A stretch of DNA of 64,000 nt from Adlercreutzia wanghongyangiae (GTDB lineage Bacteria; Actinomycetota; Coriobacteriia; Coriobacteriales; Eggerthellaceae). The notes under the pieces are model-generated. The model had not been told where the DNA came from. It did not search any database and saw only the letters and a program-made list of their open reading frames with translations. Shown here piece after piece: positions 49,752 through 58,658 of the stretch; the first letter of the stretch is position 1, and each line of letters begins with the position of its first letter. The DNA lies in contig NZ_JAYMFF010000002.1 of NCBI RefSeq assembly GCF_035989245.1, positions 372,001 to 436,000 of the forward strand, read 5' to 3'. A program made the position numbers and the translations under genes.

Positions 49752-49779
49752 GAAGGGGCGACCGTCAGGCCGCCCCTTC
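49752..49779. repeat. REP-like GAAGGGGCG/CGCCCCTTC hairpin
   Basis: GAAGGGGCG (49752-49760) and CGCCCCTTC (49771-49779) pair fully around ACCGTCAGGC. The core is shared with the hairpins at 32471-32490 and 32538-32561, and the position just after a gene end is also the same. Confidence 0.55.
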
Positions 49780-49874
49780 CTTGCGCTTGAGCGTGAGAAC
49801 CGTGTCTTTTTTCGGCTGTGATGCATGCGCGCTTTTTATTCCATCCGTAGCAGGCACGCGGGGTCGCAAAAGTA

Positions 49875-49947
49875 CCGTTGTGATGCATTTCCGGCACAGA
49901 AAATAGCCTGCGAAGGGCTGCAGGGTGCAAAACCTGCATCACAACCG
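49875..49947. repeat. GTTGTGATGCA motif pair, left of the endonuclease-like gene
   Basis: CCGTTGTGATGCA (49875-49887, forward) and TGCATCACAACCG (49935-49947, reverse) are two copies of one 13-bp motif facing each other. Three more copies lie on the other side of the next gene. Confidence 0.75.
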
Positions 49948-50074
49948 AACAAATTTGGCACCAGAAACGCTCTGATGCTACCGGGCGCGCGGTCGGTACA
50001 TCGTTGTCGACAAAAAGCGTCCTGCGGCAACTCGATGCAGGAACCCCGCGACAACCCCACAGGAGCCCAACAAT

Positions 50075-50127
50075 CCCGCAGCGACCCGGCAGCCCTCCGG
50101 CAGCCCCGCAGCGACCCGGCAGCCCTC
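50075..50127. repeat. Direct repeat CCCGCAGCGACCCGGCAGCC, two copies
   Basis: The 22-23 base unit occurs at 50075 and again 30 bases later at 50105. It lies in the 730-base gene-free stretch between the permease and the endonuclease-like gene, next to other Pro-codon-like CCC-rich DNA. No coding frame is convincing here. Confidence 0.65.
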
Positions 50128-50413
50128 GACAACTCTGCGTGGTGGCGTTGAGCGGAGGCCCCAGATGGCGCCTCGCCCTGCGAGTTCGCAGGGCGATATC
50201 CATGGTGGATTCGCATGAAGAACCCAGGTGATTGCCTACAAGGAGGCTCTTTGCCTCATAGATCGTGACAGCGGCTTGCGGTGCATGTTACACTACGCCC
50301 TCACGAGCCAGTGCGAATCCTGTTTCTCGCAGACCGTGCTCGGAGGCTGTGCCCGGGCTTCCGCATACCAGATTCGCAAGATCCTCTCATCACGGGTATG
50401 GGAGGAGTGCGCC

Positions 50414-51445
50414 ATGGGACGTTCGTCTGTTTCCCGTAAAGCCTCGCGCGTTGTCTGCTTCAGCCACGAAACTGCCCTTCAGATATGGAAAGTCGCCTCG
50501 GTTTCTTCTCACGAAGGCAAGATGCGTCCGGCTCGTGTTCGGTGCTGTCCGGCTCGCCCTGCTACGGTAGAAGATGTGTGTTCGGCGCGTGCTTACTTGG
50601 AAGATCGTTTCTCTGACCTCTCTCTTGCATTGCCTGTTCATGTTGTGAGCTCGTCCCCGTCGAGAAACATGCGCACCAATCTGTTTGCAGCCCATACGGA
50701 TGCGAGCAGTTTGCCCCGAGGGGCCTTGGTCTCTCTTGGGCCCAACGTGCATGTCGCAAGCGCTCCCTATGTGTTTGTGCAGATGGCCTCCAGGCTGCCT
50801 TTTGTCGAATTGCTGGAGTTGGGGTACGAGCTTTGCGGCACCTATCGCCGGGGCTGTGGAGGAGGTACGGTGCGATATCAGGTTGCCCCGCTCACCTCCA
50901 CGCGACAGTTGGCGCAGTTCGTTCAGCAGAATCCTGGTATGAAAGGGGTGAAACGGGCCCGCCGTGCTCTTCGTTATCTTGCCGATGGGTCCGAGTCTCC
51001 GAGGGAGACAAAATGCGCGTTGCTGTTCGGCCTGCCAGCGGCTTTGGGAGGATACGGCTTGGGGATCCCGAAGATGGGCCATCAAGTAGAGTGTTCCGAC
51101 GAGGCGCGCGCTATCGCCGAGACGCGGACTTTGCGCTGCGATTTGTATTGGCCCGCGGCGCGCTTGGACATGGAGTACCAGAGCCGCGAGTTTCATGAGG
51201 GAGAGCTGCATCGTATTCGGGACTCGCGGCGCGTTAACGCGCTGCGGACGATGGGGATTGATGTGACGCTTGTTACCGAGAGCGAGCTTGACGGTCTGTT
51301 TGCTTGCGATGTCATTGCGCAGACCGCCCGGAAGAAACTGGGGAAGAAGGGCCGGAAGCATGCGTTTAACGTCCACGAGCGGCGGTTGCGGCTACGGCGC
51401 CAACTGGGACTGCCTCTTGAGTCCCGCCGTACTTTCGAAAGATAG
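50414..51445 (+). CDS. Protein with a Vsr/DUF559-like endonuclease fold (AbiEi-like layout)
   Basis: The 343-residue protein has an N-terminal part (VVCFSHETALQIWKVAS, then LPVHVVSSSPSRNMRTN and LPRGALVSLGPNVHVASAPYVFVQMA). This resembles the layout of AbiEi-type and related actinobacterial proteins. A C-terminal restriction-fold domain reads CDLYWPAARLDMEYQSREFHEGELHRIRDSRRVNALRTMGIDVTLVTESEL. There the Asp, Glu and following residues match DUF559/Vsr-type nucleases. ATG 50414 has a strong GGAGGA; an in-frame GTG at 50228 is less likely. Five copies of a 13-bp motif flank the gene. Phage defence is possible but not shown, and no partner gene is adjacent. Confidence 0.7.
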   Translation: MGRSSVSRKASRVVCFSHETALQIWKVASVSSHEGKMRPARVRCCPARPATVEDVCSARAYLEDRFSDLSLALPVHVVSSSPSRNMRTNLFAAHTDASSLPRGALVSLGPNVHVASAPYVFVQMASRLPFVELLELGYELCGTYRRGCGGGTVRYQVAPLTSTRQLAQFVQQNPGMKGVKRARRALRYLADGSESPRETKCALLFGLPAALGGYGLGIPKMGHQVECSDEARAIAETRTLRCDLYWPAARLDMEYQSREFHEGELHRIRDSRRVNALRTMGIDVTLVTESELDGLFACDVIAQTARKKLGKKGRKHAFNVHERRLRLRRQLGLPLESRRTFER

Positions 51446-51543
51446 CAACAGGGGTAATGACGGCTCTTCGGGTGAGGGCCGAGGCTGCGAGGGGGTGCGG
51501 TATTGCTGGGTGAACCTGAGGTGCTGCGCTGGCGTAGAAAGTT

Positions 51544-51678
51544 CGGTTGTGATGCAATGCGGGGCGGTTGTGCGCGTTTACGGGCGACGAATGTCGCTCA
51601 AAGTGCGGTTGTGATGCAAAGCGAATGGCTTTTGCGAGCTTTGCGTTTGCGGAAGGTGCTACTTTTGCATCATAACCG
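51544..51678. repeat. GTTGTGATGCA motif cluster, right of the endonuclease-like gene
   Basis: CGGTTGTGATGCA stands forward at 51544-51556 and 51606-51618, and reversed with one change at 51666-51678. A shorter GGCGGTTGTG lies between. The 410-base space to the next gene holds no coding frame I would support. Confidence 0.75.
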
Positions 51679-51859
51679 TGTGTTTGGCGGCAACTGAGAT
51701 GTGGTTTGCGCGCACGTTGGGCGCCCCTGCATCGCAAGCGTCTTTTTTGGTCTGGCGGAGTGGGGATTCGTATGCCCCGACGCGATGCGATCTTGCGGAA
51801 TGCCGTGCCGCGGCCCAGCTGTTTCTGCGGCAGCTTGGCGGCAGAGGGTCGGCTGGCCG

Positions 51860-52900
51860 CTATCGCATCGCGGCTCGCAGGGCCTCTTCCAGGGCGGCGA
51901 GGTCGTCGGGGGTGGTGGACCAGCTGGTCGCGAGACGAATGACGGTGCGGCCATCCCCCAGCTTTTCCCACGTGCTGAAGCGGATGCGCTCGGCTAGCGC
52001 CTCAGCTTGGGCATTTTCCAAGACGATGAACTGCTGGTTGGTGGGGCTTTCTCGGAAGAACTCGCAGCCGGCGTCGCGCAGGACGCGGCGCAGCTTGGCG
52101 GCGGCGTTCATGGCCGTTTGTCCCACTTCGGCGTAGAGGCCGTCAGTGAACAGGGCGTCGAACTGCACGCCGAGCAGGCGCCCCTTCGCCAGCAACGCCC
52201 CGTGCTGCTTCACGTGGGTGAGGAAGTGGCGGGGCATGCCGCCGCGGGGGAACACCACGGCCTCGCCGCAGAGGGCGCCGCACTTGGTGCCGCCGATGTA
52301 GAACGCGTCCACCAGGCGTGCAATGTCGGGCAGGGTGACATCGGTTTCGGGGGCGGCCAGACCGTAGGCGAGGCGTGCGCCGTCCAGGTACAGGGGAATC
52401 TCGTAGCGGCGGCACACGGCGGCCAGCGCCTCCAACTCGGCGAGGGAGTACAGCGTGCCCAGCTCGGAGGGGTGGGCTATGAACACCATGCCCGGGAACA
52501 CCATGTGGGTGAAGCTGGCGTCGGCGTAGAAGGCGTCCAGGTAGGCCTCCACATCGGTGGCGTTCAGTTTGCCATCGTGTTCGGGCAGGGTGATCACCTT
52601 GTGGCCCGTAGCCTCGATGGCGCCGGCCTCGTGGGCGGCGATGTGCCCCGAATCAGCCGCGATGACGCCCTCGTAGCCGGCCAGCAGCGCCGAGATGACC
52701 ACGGCGTTGGTCTGCGTGCCTCCCGTGAGGAAGAACACGTCGGCGGTCTCGTCGTCGCAGGCTGCGCGGATGCGAGCCGTTGCGCTCTCGCAGAAGCGGT
52801 CGCTCCCGTAGCCCGGCGCAGGCTCCAGGTTCGTGGCGGCCAGTGCCTCCAGCACGCGCGGATGGGCACCGGTGGAATAGTCGTTCTCAAAGGAAATCAT
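51860..52900 (-). CDS. Low-specificity L-threonine aldolase family protein
   Basis: This PLP enzyme splits threonine or allo-threonine to glycine and acetaldehyde. The 346-residue protein begins ISFENDYSTGAHPRVLEAL, as family members do. FFLTGGTQTNAVVISALL near 60, LYLDGARLAYGL near 170 and the PLP lysine in AFYIGGTKCGALCGE near 200 follow, then HFLTHVKQHGALLAKGRLLGVQF. GAGGAGG stands before ATG 52900. It is a single gene, convergent with the endonuclease-like gene. Confidence 0.9.
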   Translation of the reverse strand: MISFENDYSTGAHPRVLEALAATNLEPAPGYGSDRFCESATARIRAACDDETADVFFLTGGTQTNAVVISALLAGYEGVIAADSGHIAAHEAGAIEATGHKVITLPEHDGKLNATDVEAYLDAFYADASFTHMVFPGMVFIAHPSELGTLYSLAELEALAAVCRRYEIPLYLDGARLAYGLAAPETDVTLPDIARLVDAFYIGGTKCGALCGEAVVFPRGGMPRHFLTHVKQHGALLAKGRLLGVQFDALFTDGLYAEVGQTAMNAAAKLRRVLRDAGCEFFRESPTNQQFIVLENAQAEALAERIRFSTWEKLGDGRTVIRLATSWSTTPDDLAALEEALRAAMR

Positions 52901-53069
52901 GGGGCCTCCTCGGGTTTGCGATCTTCCCATTATTCCACAACGTCGAAGGCGGCGCGTGAAACAGGTTGGCCCATCGGGCTCCTGGTAATTTCCCGCCGGC
53001 TCCTCGGAAGTCCTCGTGATTTCCCGGCGACTTCCCGACGGTCTCGATCCTCTGGGGCACCCCATGGCG

Positions 53070-53293
53070 TCCCGTGACAAAGTTACCCCTCTTAATGCAC
53101 GTTTTCGGACTTATATAGACAGTCAGGGATGCGGACGAAGGCGAACCAAGGAGAGATCAGCTGACTATTCCGAATAATGCCTGGTCAGATGTGCGTGAAG
53201 AAACCGGTGGAGACGGTATCCCCCGGAAGGCGAAAAACGAAAGCCTATATAAGTCCGAAAACGTGCACGGAAAGGGGTGATTTTGTCACGGGA
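53070..53293. mobile_element. MITE-like element with 49-bp terminal inverted repeats
   Basis: The left end 53070-53118 and right end 53245-53293 are inverted copies matching at 43 of 49 bases, starting TCCCGTGACAAA and ending CGTTTTCGGACTTATATAG. The 126-bp interior has no gene. No target duplication is clear. It lies between the divergent threonine aldolase and YbaK genes. A non-autonomous transposable element is the best reading; a regulatory dyad is an alternative. Confidence 0.65.
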
Positions 53294-53483
53294 GGGCTGA
53301 AATTCGGAATGTCGGATCGCTCTTCTTTTTGGTATTACAATGTCCCGTGAAAACGGGCACGACCTGGAGAGAGCAGTCGGTCGCGGGGCGTGCTTTGGGC
53401 TAAAGTATGATGTGCGACCGGAAAAGCGCAGAGCAGCGGCATGGCGATTGGTAAGGTATCGGAAAAGCGAAAGGCGGCTTGGC

Positions 53484-53954
53484 ATGGCTATCGATAAGGT
53501 GAAGGCGTATTTTGCGGCGTTGGGGCGTGAAGAGGACATTGTGGAATTCCCCACATCCAGCGCTACGGTGGAACTGGCGGCCCAGGCCGTGGGTTGCGAG
53601 CCGGCGCGCATTGCCAAGACGCTGTCGTTTGCCGTGGGCGATCGGGTGGCGCTCGTGGTGTGCGCCGGCGATGCCCGCATCGCGAACCCGAAGTTCAAGG
53701 CTCAGTTCAGCTGCAAGCCGCGCATGCTTCCCGCGGAAGATGCCGAGGAGCGCATCGGTCATGCCGTGGGTGGCGTGTGCCCCTTCGCCGTGAACGAGGG
53801 CTGCGACGTGTACCTGGATGAATCGCTGCGCCGCTTTGAGGTGGTGTATCCCGCCTGCGGTAGCTCGAACAGCGCCATCGCCCTCACTCCCGATGAGCTG
53901 GCTGCCTACACCCCGGGCAGCTCGTGGGTGGACGTCTGCAAGCTGCCGGAGTAG
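53484..53954 (+). CDS. YbaK/EbsC-family aminoacyl-tRNA deacylase
   Basis: The protein belongs to the editing domain family that removes wrong amino acids from tRNA, such as Cys from tRNA-Pro. The 156-residue protein has the usual blocks: EFPTSSATVELAAQAVGCEPARIAKTLSF, VALVVCAGDARIANPKFKAQF and AVGGVCPFAVNEGCDVYLDESLRRFEVVYPACGSSNSAIALTPDEL. The catalytic-site lysine in AKTL and the GxxxP loop are both present. ATG 53484 begins the conserved part; the open frame upstream has no family similarity. Confidence 0.87.
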   Translation: MAIDKVKAYFAALGREEDIVEFPTSSATVELAAQAVGCEPARIAKTLSFAVGDRVALVVCAGDARIANPKFKAQFSCKPRMLPAEDAEERIGHAVGGVCPFAVNEGCDVYLDESLRRFEVVYPACGSSNSAIALTPDELAAYTPGSSWVDVCKLPE

Positions 53955-54074
53955 CACGCGGCTGCGACAGCGGTCGCACTGGCCATGCTGCGGGCTGCTT
54001 TGGCGCTTCTCTCCTTCGATGCGACGTCGATGCTTATAGGGGGCTTCTCGCTGCGGCGAAGCCGGGGAGGCCTA

Positions 54075-55526
54075 TTACCTATGGTGCCCGACGTTCTGTT
54101 TCGACTTCGCTGAATCGGCAATCGCCTTCAGCTCGTTGCGGGAATGAACACCGAGTTTTTCGTAGATGTGGCGCACATGCACCTTGGCGGTCCCCTTGGC
54201 GATGACAAGAGTTTCGGCTACTTCGGAAATGTTCTTTCCCTGCACGAGAAGAAGGAGCACGTCTTCCTCGCGTGGCGTGAGATCGTAGCGTCTGCGAATG
54301 ATCGAGCAGGTAAGAGCGAGTTCTTCTTCTGCAGACGGCTCGTTGTCGGTCACGCCTTCCCTGCTGGGGTTTTCTCCGATGGAAGGCATTGGCCAACCGG
54401 CGCGTTGGTTCGGCCCGCGCCACAGAATAAGCGCGAAAGCTACGATGAGGGCCGCAATGGTAATCGCCATGACCAAATCGGAGAGAATTGAGTGGCCGCA
54501 CCAGGCGATTATCGCATTGTCGACAAGGCGGCCGAGCAAGGAGAAGATGGCGCGGATACCCCTTTCCAGTCCAAACAGCAAGATGGCGCTGAAGCCGAAG
54601 CGCCGGGAAATATTGCAAAGAAGGCAGAAGATGAGAATGGAGAATGCCGTGTAGCTGAACGAAGCGCAGAGATTGGCGAAAACGGCGCCAACGTAGTTGT
54701 ACGCTGATACGAAGACGAGCGAGCAGACCATCGCCGGCAGCGCCACACGCTGCATGACATCCAGGTCGAATCGATCTCGAAAGCAGGTAATGCCGACGAG
54801 GACGATAGACGACGCGGCGACAACGCCGAAAGACGACATGGGACCCATGACGGCGGTCAGCTCGTTTTCGCGCAGTCCATAGGCAAAAGCGTACAGCGAC
54901 ATGAGGGCTATGGGCATCCAGGGCAAGGGGGCGGTGGTCTTTTTGCGAACAGGTAGATGATCAGGCGGCACCTGCTTGAATCCGGATAGCACGCAGGCCA
55001 TGGAGGCGAGGGGAAGAAGCGCCGAGACAATGCTGAGATACGGCATGATGAAGCCTCGGCAGATAAGGATGACGGCCGCGCCGAAGAGAATGGATGCGGC
55101 GTAGTACACCGCAACCTGGTAGGGGCTGAGGCATGCGTAGAGCTCCGACCAGGCAAGAATGAGGAACGCAATGCCAACGCCGCAGATGACGGCCGAAGGA
55201 ACGGCGATGCGGGGGGCAAGCTCAGGCGCTCCAAGGGCGATGAAGTTCGCGAGGGAGCCGGTCGCAACAGCGACGGCGGAAAGCCACAGGAGCTTCCGCT
55301 TCCGGAAAAGGGGGTCGATCGCCCGGTGCAGAAGCGCGCATGCGAGGAGCGCGAGCACCATGGCGGCATCAAAGAGATTCTGGCCTGCAAGGGGAAGGGT
55401 GGGAAAAGGCACCCACGTTCCCACGTAGGCGACTTCTATCCATGCCCGATAGAGTCCGAGCCCGAGGAAAACCAGCGGTATTTTAGGCAGCTGCGCTTTC
55501 AATATCTTCCCTCCTCGATTCCCCAT
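54075..55526 (-). CDS. Membrane-bound LuxR-type transcriptional regulator
   Basis: The 483-residue protein has about twelve hydrophobic segments (residues 10-380), a polar linker and a C-terminal LuxR HTH (about 410-475): YDLTPREEDVLLLLVQGKNISEVAETLVIAKGTAKVHVRHIYEKLGVHSRNEL. It is the same architecture as the regulator at 34837. It is divergent from the second flavoprotein gene, its probable target. ATG 55526 is chosen because the membrane domain starts soon after; the ribosome-binding site is weak. The open frame upstream overlaps the flavoprotein leader. Confidence 0.87.
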   Translation of the reverse strand: MGNRGGKILKAQLPKIPLVFLGLGLYRAWIEVAYVGTWVPFPTLPLAGQNLFDAAMVLALLACALLHRAIDPLFRKRKLLWLSAVAVATGSLANFIALGAPELAPRIAVPSAVICGVGIAFLILAWSELYACLSPYQVAVYYAASILFGAAVILICRGFIMPYLSIVSALLPLASMACVLSGFKQVPPDHLPVRKKTTAPLPWMPIALMSLYAFAYGLRENELTAVMGPMSSFGVVAASSIVLVGITCFRDRFDLDVMQRVALPAMVCSLVFVSAYNYVGAVFANLCASFSYTAFSILIFCLLCNISRRFGFSAILLFGLERGIRAIFSLLGRLVDNAIIAWCGHSILSDLVMAITIAALIVAFALILWRGPNQRAGWPMPSIGENPSREGVTDNEPSAEEELALTCSIIRRRYDLTPREEDVLLLLVQGKNISEVAETLVIAKGTAKVHVRHIYEKLGVHSRNELKAIADSAKSKQNVGHHR

Positions 55527-55704
55527 TATAGTCTCAGATGCGGAAGAACTCGATGGACATTGGTTTGCGCTAACAGCCTTTGAACTGGTGAAATATAGGG
55601 TAGGTACAAAAATAGACAACCAAATACTCCCATGGGGGTGGATGCACGGGGGCGTCCTGGGCCTTAAGGTCTGGGTTGCCGGCTCGGAAAGAACGGAGGA
55701 TATC

Positions 55705-57351
55705 ATGGGAGAAAAAAGCATCAGTCGTCGTTCGCTGATGAAGATGGGCGGCTTGGCGGCTTTGGGGATGGCGGGTGCGAGTGCGCTCTCCGGCTGCGGT
55801 CAGCCTGCATCGAAGGGATCGATGGCGGCGACGGGCAGTGCGCCGGATGCGGCACCGAACGCCTCGGTGGCCACCCCTTGGCTTGTAGCGCCTGAGCCCA
55901 TCGTCGATTTTACCGAGACCAAGGAGTACGACGTTGTGGTTGTCGGGGCGGGCGCTGCTGGCTTACCCGCGGCACTGACCGCCTTTGAAGAGGGCGCAAC
56001 GGTGGCGCTTCTGCAGAAGGAGAATCAGGCTGTGTCTCAGGGCAGTGCGGGTCTCGGCATCGACCTTGCCACGAGCGATCAGGCGGGCATTGAGGCGGTG
56101 GTCTCGCTGCTCGAGCAGGTGAACCAGTACCGCCCGCGCCGTGACCTCCTCGAGCTGTGGGCGCAGAACTCCGGCGAGGCCGTTCAGTGGGTTATGGACA
56201 AAGTGATGGAGGGCGGTGGCCAGGTTATTTCCCAAGGTAATGCCCAGGTGATGAAGTACACCGATTTCGATGGGGCGAAAGTGAACTACGTATCGGCGTT
56301 CTTCGGGCCGAAGCCCTATACCAATACCGAGGCCATGCTCGATCTCGCGAAGGTGGTTGAGGCTTCCGGTGTGGACGTGTTCTATTCTACCCCGGCCGAG
56401 CAACTCATTACCGATGAAAGCGGAGCGGTTGTGGGCGTCGCGGCGAAAACGAGCGATGGCTATGTGCAGTTCGCGGCGAAGAAGGGCGTTATTCTCGCCA
56501 CGGGCGATTACCAAAACGACGATGATATGTGCGACTTCTATTTGCCCGATATCAAGAATTTCGCACGGAAGCAGATGAACAAAACAGGCGACGGCCACAA
56601 GATGGGCTGCTGGGTCGGGGGCCGTATTGAGCCGGTGGGCCATACCAAGATGCTCCACGATTTCGATGCGGGTCCTGCCACTATGTGCGACTTGCCGTTT
56701 TTGGCTGTCGACGTAAACGGCAACCGCTTCTGCTGCGAGACAGCGCCCATGGACGTTCTGAACAACTTTCTGAAGGACGGCGACAAGCTGAAGGACGGGG
56801 AAGCTGGCTGGTACTCGCAGATTTTCGACGCGAACTACGAGACCGCATGCGCCGATTGGCCGTGCCCGAAGCTGTACACGCCCGAGGAGCTTGAGAACTT
56901 CATGCCCGACGTGGATGGGGAGAAGCAAGGCGTGGTCGAGGGATTCATCCGGACGTTCCGCGCGGATACGCTGGAAGAGCTGGCCGAAAAGATCGGTGCC
57001 GATCCGGCTACCTTTAAGGCGACCGTCGAGCGTTATAACGAAATGGTCGCGAGCGGCCGCGATGACGACTTTGGTAAGCCGATCCAGTTCCTGAAGCCCA
57101 TCGACACGCCTCCCTTCTACGCGATGAACCGCTGGCTGCGCGTGTCCGCCATCACATCGGGTTTGGTAGTTGATGGCAACTTGCAGGTACTTGACGAGAA
57201 CGACGAGCCCATCCCCGGCCTCTATGCTGCCGGCAATGTGAGCGGTGGCTTCTATGGGGGTATCGACTATCCCATGACGCTCGCTGGTCTGTCGCTCGGC
57301 CGTTGCTACACGCAGGGTCGTTATCTGGGTCGTCTGGTCGCGAACCTGTAG
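55705..57351 (+). CDS. Tat-exported FAD-binding flavoprotein (fumarate/urocanate reductase-like)
   Basis: This is the second exported flavoprotein. The 548-residue protein starts with a twin-arginine signal ISRRSLMKMGGLAALGMAG and a lipobox-like LSGC. The FAD motif YDVVVVGAGAAGLPAALTAFEEGATVALLQK lies near 75, GVILATGDYQNDDDM near 262, and GLYAAGNVSGGFYGGIDYPMTLAGLSLGRCYTQGRYLG at the C-terminus. As in the first copy the GANRLGGN arginine of true fumarate reductases is absent, so the substrate is probably different. GGAGG precedes ATG 55705. No cytochrome partner is adjacent. Confidence 0.88.
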   Translation: MGEKSISRRSLMKMGGLAALGMAGASALSGCGQPASKGSMAATGSAPDAAPNASVATPWLVAPEPIVDFTETKEYDVVVVGAGAAGLPAALTAFEEGATVALLQKENQAVSQGSAGLGIDLATSDQAGIEAVVSLLEQVNQYRPRRDLLELWAQNSGEAVQWVMDKVMEGGGQVISQGNAQVMKYTDFDGAKVNYVSAFFGPKPYTNTEAMLDLAKVVEASGVDVFYSTPAEQLITDESGAVVGVAAKTSDGYVQFAAKKGVILATGDYQNDDDMCDFYLPDIKNFARKQMNKTGDGHKMGCWVGGRIEPVGHTKMLHDFDAGPATMCDLPFLAVDVNGNRFCCETAPMDVLNNFLKDGDKLKDGEAGWYSQIFDANYETACADWPCPKLYTPEELENFMPDVDGEKQGVVEGFIRTFRADTLEELAEKIGADPATFKATVERYNEMVASGRDDDFGKPIQFLKPIDTPPFYAMNRWLRVSAITSGLVVDGNLQVLDENDEPIPGLYAAGNVSGGFYGGIDYPMTLAGLSLGRCYTQGRYLGRLVANL

Positions 57352-57376
57352 ATCTCTCCCCTCTCTCCCTCCCCTT

Positions 57377-57420
57377 GATCCGCCGGATGCCGCATAGCGT
57401 TCGGCGGATCTTTGCGTTTG
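57377..57420 (+). terminator. Terminator after the flavoprotein gene
   Basis: GATCCGCCG (57377-57385) pairs with CGGCGGATC (57402-57410), followed by TTTGCGTTTG. Confidence 0.75.
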
Positions 57421-57508
57421 GGAGAAAAGGGGTTCCCGTGACTTCCGCCTGCGCCGGGTCTCCTCGATGAGGCGGATAGCAGAGGTGTGCCCTTGTTGGG
57501 AAACCTCC

Positions 57509-57552
57509 TTGACGGCTGCCCTGTCTTCACTATACTATACGTCGCATAGTAT
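57509..57552 (+). promoter_or_regulatory. padR promoter with overlapping operator
   Basis: TTGACG (57509-57514) and TATACT (57531-57536) are 16 bases apart. An inverted repeat ATACTAT (57532-57538) / ATAGTAT (57546-57552) overlaps the -10. Such ATAC/GTAT dyads are typical PadR sites, so autorepression is likely. Confidence 0.75.
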
Positions 57553-57570
57553 CATGCGAAAGGAGGTATT

Positions 57571-57915
57571 GTGGATGCGCAAATGAAGCGTGGGTTTCTG
57601 GAGGCCTGTGTTCTGGCGGTGCTGAACCGCGGGGAATCCTATGGCTACCAGATCATCAAAGACGTGCCTCCCTCGCTTGGCCTGACGGAGTCTACGCTGT
57701 ATCCGCTGCTCAAGCGTTTGGAAAGCGCTGGCTGCATTGCCGTGCGCTCGGCCGAGCACAATGGGCGGCTGCGCAAGTACTACCGCATCACGAAGGAGGG
57801 CCGCGCGCGGGTGGCGGTTTTCATTGAGGAGTGGACCGAGGTGGAGGCCATCTACCGGTTCGTGAGCGAGGCGGGTGCGGAGAAGCCTCGCAAGGCTGAA
57901 GGAGCTACGTTATGA
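57571..57915 (+). CDS. PadR-family transcriptional regulator
   Basis: The 114-residue protein is a winged-helix repressor: MKRGFLEACVLAVLNRGESYGYQIIKDV, ESTLYPLLKRLESAGCI and RKYYRITKEGRARVAVFIEEW are the standard PadR blocks, with the last helix for dimerisation. GTG 57571 has AAAGGAGG upstream. The stop overlaps the start of the DUF1700 gene as ATGA. The dyad in its promoter is a likely own binding site. Confidence 0.92.
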   Translation: MDAQMKRGFLEACVLAVLNRGESYGYQIIKDVPPSLGLTESTLYPLLKRLESAGCIAVRSAEHNGRLRKYYRITKEGRARVAVFIEEWTEVEAIYRFVSEAGAEKPRKAEGATL

Positions 57916-58658
57916 ACAAGCAGGAATACCTCGACCAGTTGCGGGCGGCGCTCGGGTGCCTGCCCGAGAGCGAGATAGAGGAGTCGGTGGCCTTCTACGC
58001 GGAGATGATCGACGACCGCGTCGCCGACGGCATGAGCGAGGGCGAGGCCACGGCCCAGCTGGACGACCCCAAAGCGGCGGCGCGGGCCATTATCGGGGAT
58101 TTGCCCGTGGAAGTCGGGGGAGTAGCGACGGCGCAAGCACGTGGCGCGCGTCCCAAGTCCAAGCCGATGAATCGTGTCCTGTACTGGACGCTCGTGATTT
58201 TGGGCTCACCCTTGTGGCTGACGCTTCTGCTCGCGGCCGCAGCGGTTGCCATAGCAGCTGTGACCGTTGCTGCTGCGCTGGCTCTTTCGGTCGTAGCGGT
58301 CGCGGCGTCACTCCTCCTTACGCTGTGGGCACTTGCCGTGGGACTTATAACGGGAGGGCCCTGGGGGATCGCCGTGTGCCTCTACGGTCTGGCGATGGGC
58401 CAGCCAGCCTATGCGGCGGCCGAGCTGGGAAGCGGTCTGGTCTGCTTCGGCGTGGGTCTGTTCTGCCTGCATGGCGCGGTGGCAGCCACCAAGGCCGCGG
58501 GTCGCTTGTGGCGCGCAACCATCGCCAAGGCGAAGGTGTGGCTCGCGAGGGGGAAGAGCAAGATCAGAGCTAGGCGCGACGCGGAGGCGCAGGGCCCTGA
58601 GGCTCTCGCGTCTTTGAAGGCTGCGGCGAGCGCAAAGGAGGTCGTCCATGAAGCTTAA
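57912..58658 (+). CDS. DUF1700 membrane protein
   Basis: The 248-residue protein starts with the DUF1700 pattern MNKQEYLDQLRAALGCLPESEIEESVAFYAEMIDDR, then has about five hydrophobic segments (100-205) and a basic C-terminal tail. PadR, DUF1700 and DUF4097 genes commonly form one operon in Gram-positive bacteria, thought to answer envelope stress. Here the DUF4097 gene seems reduced to the next small gene. Confidence 0.85.
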   Translation: MNKQEYLDQLRAALGCLPESEIEESVAFYAEMIDDRVADGMSEGEATAQLDDPKAAARAIIGDLPVEVGGVATAQARGARPKSKPMNRVLYWTLVILGSPLWLTLLLAAAAVAIAAVTVAAALALSVVAVAASLLLTLWALAVGLITGGPWGIAVCLYGLAMGQPAYAAAELGSGLVCFGVGLFCLHGAVAATKAAGRLWRATIAKAKVWLARGKSKIRARRDAEAQGPEALASLKAAASAKEVVHEA

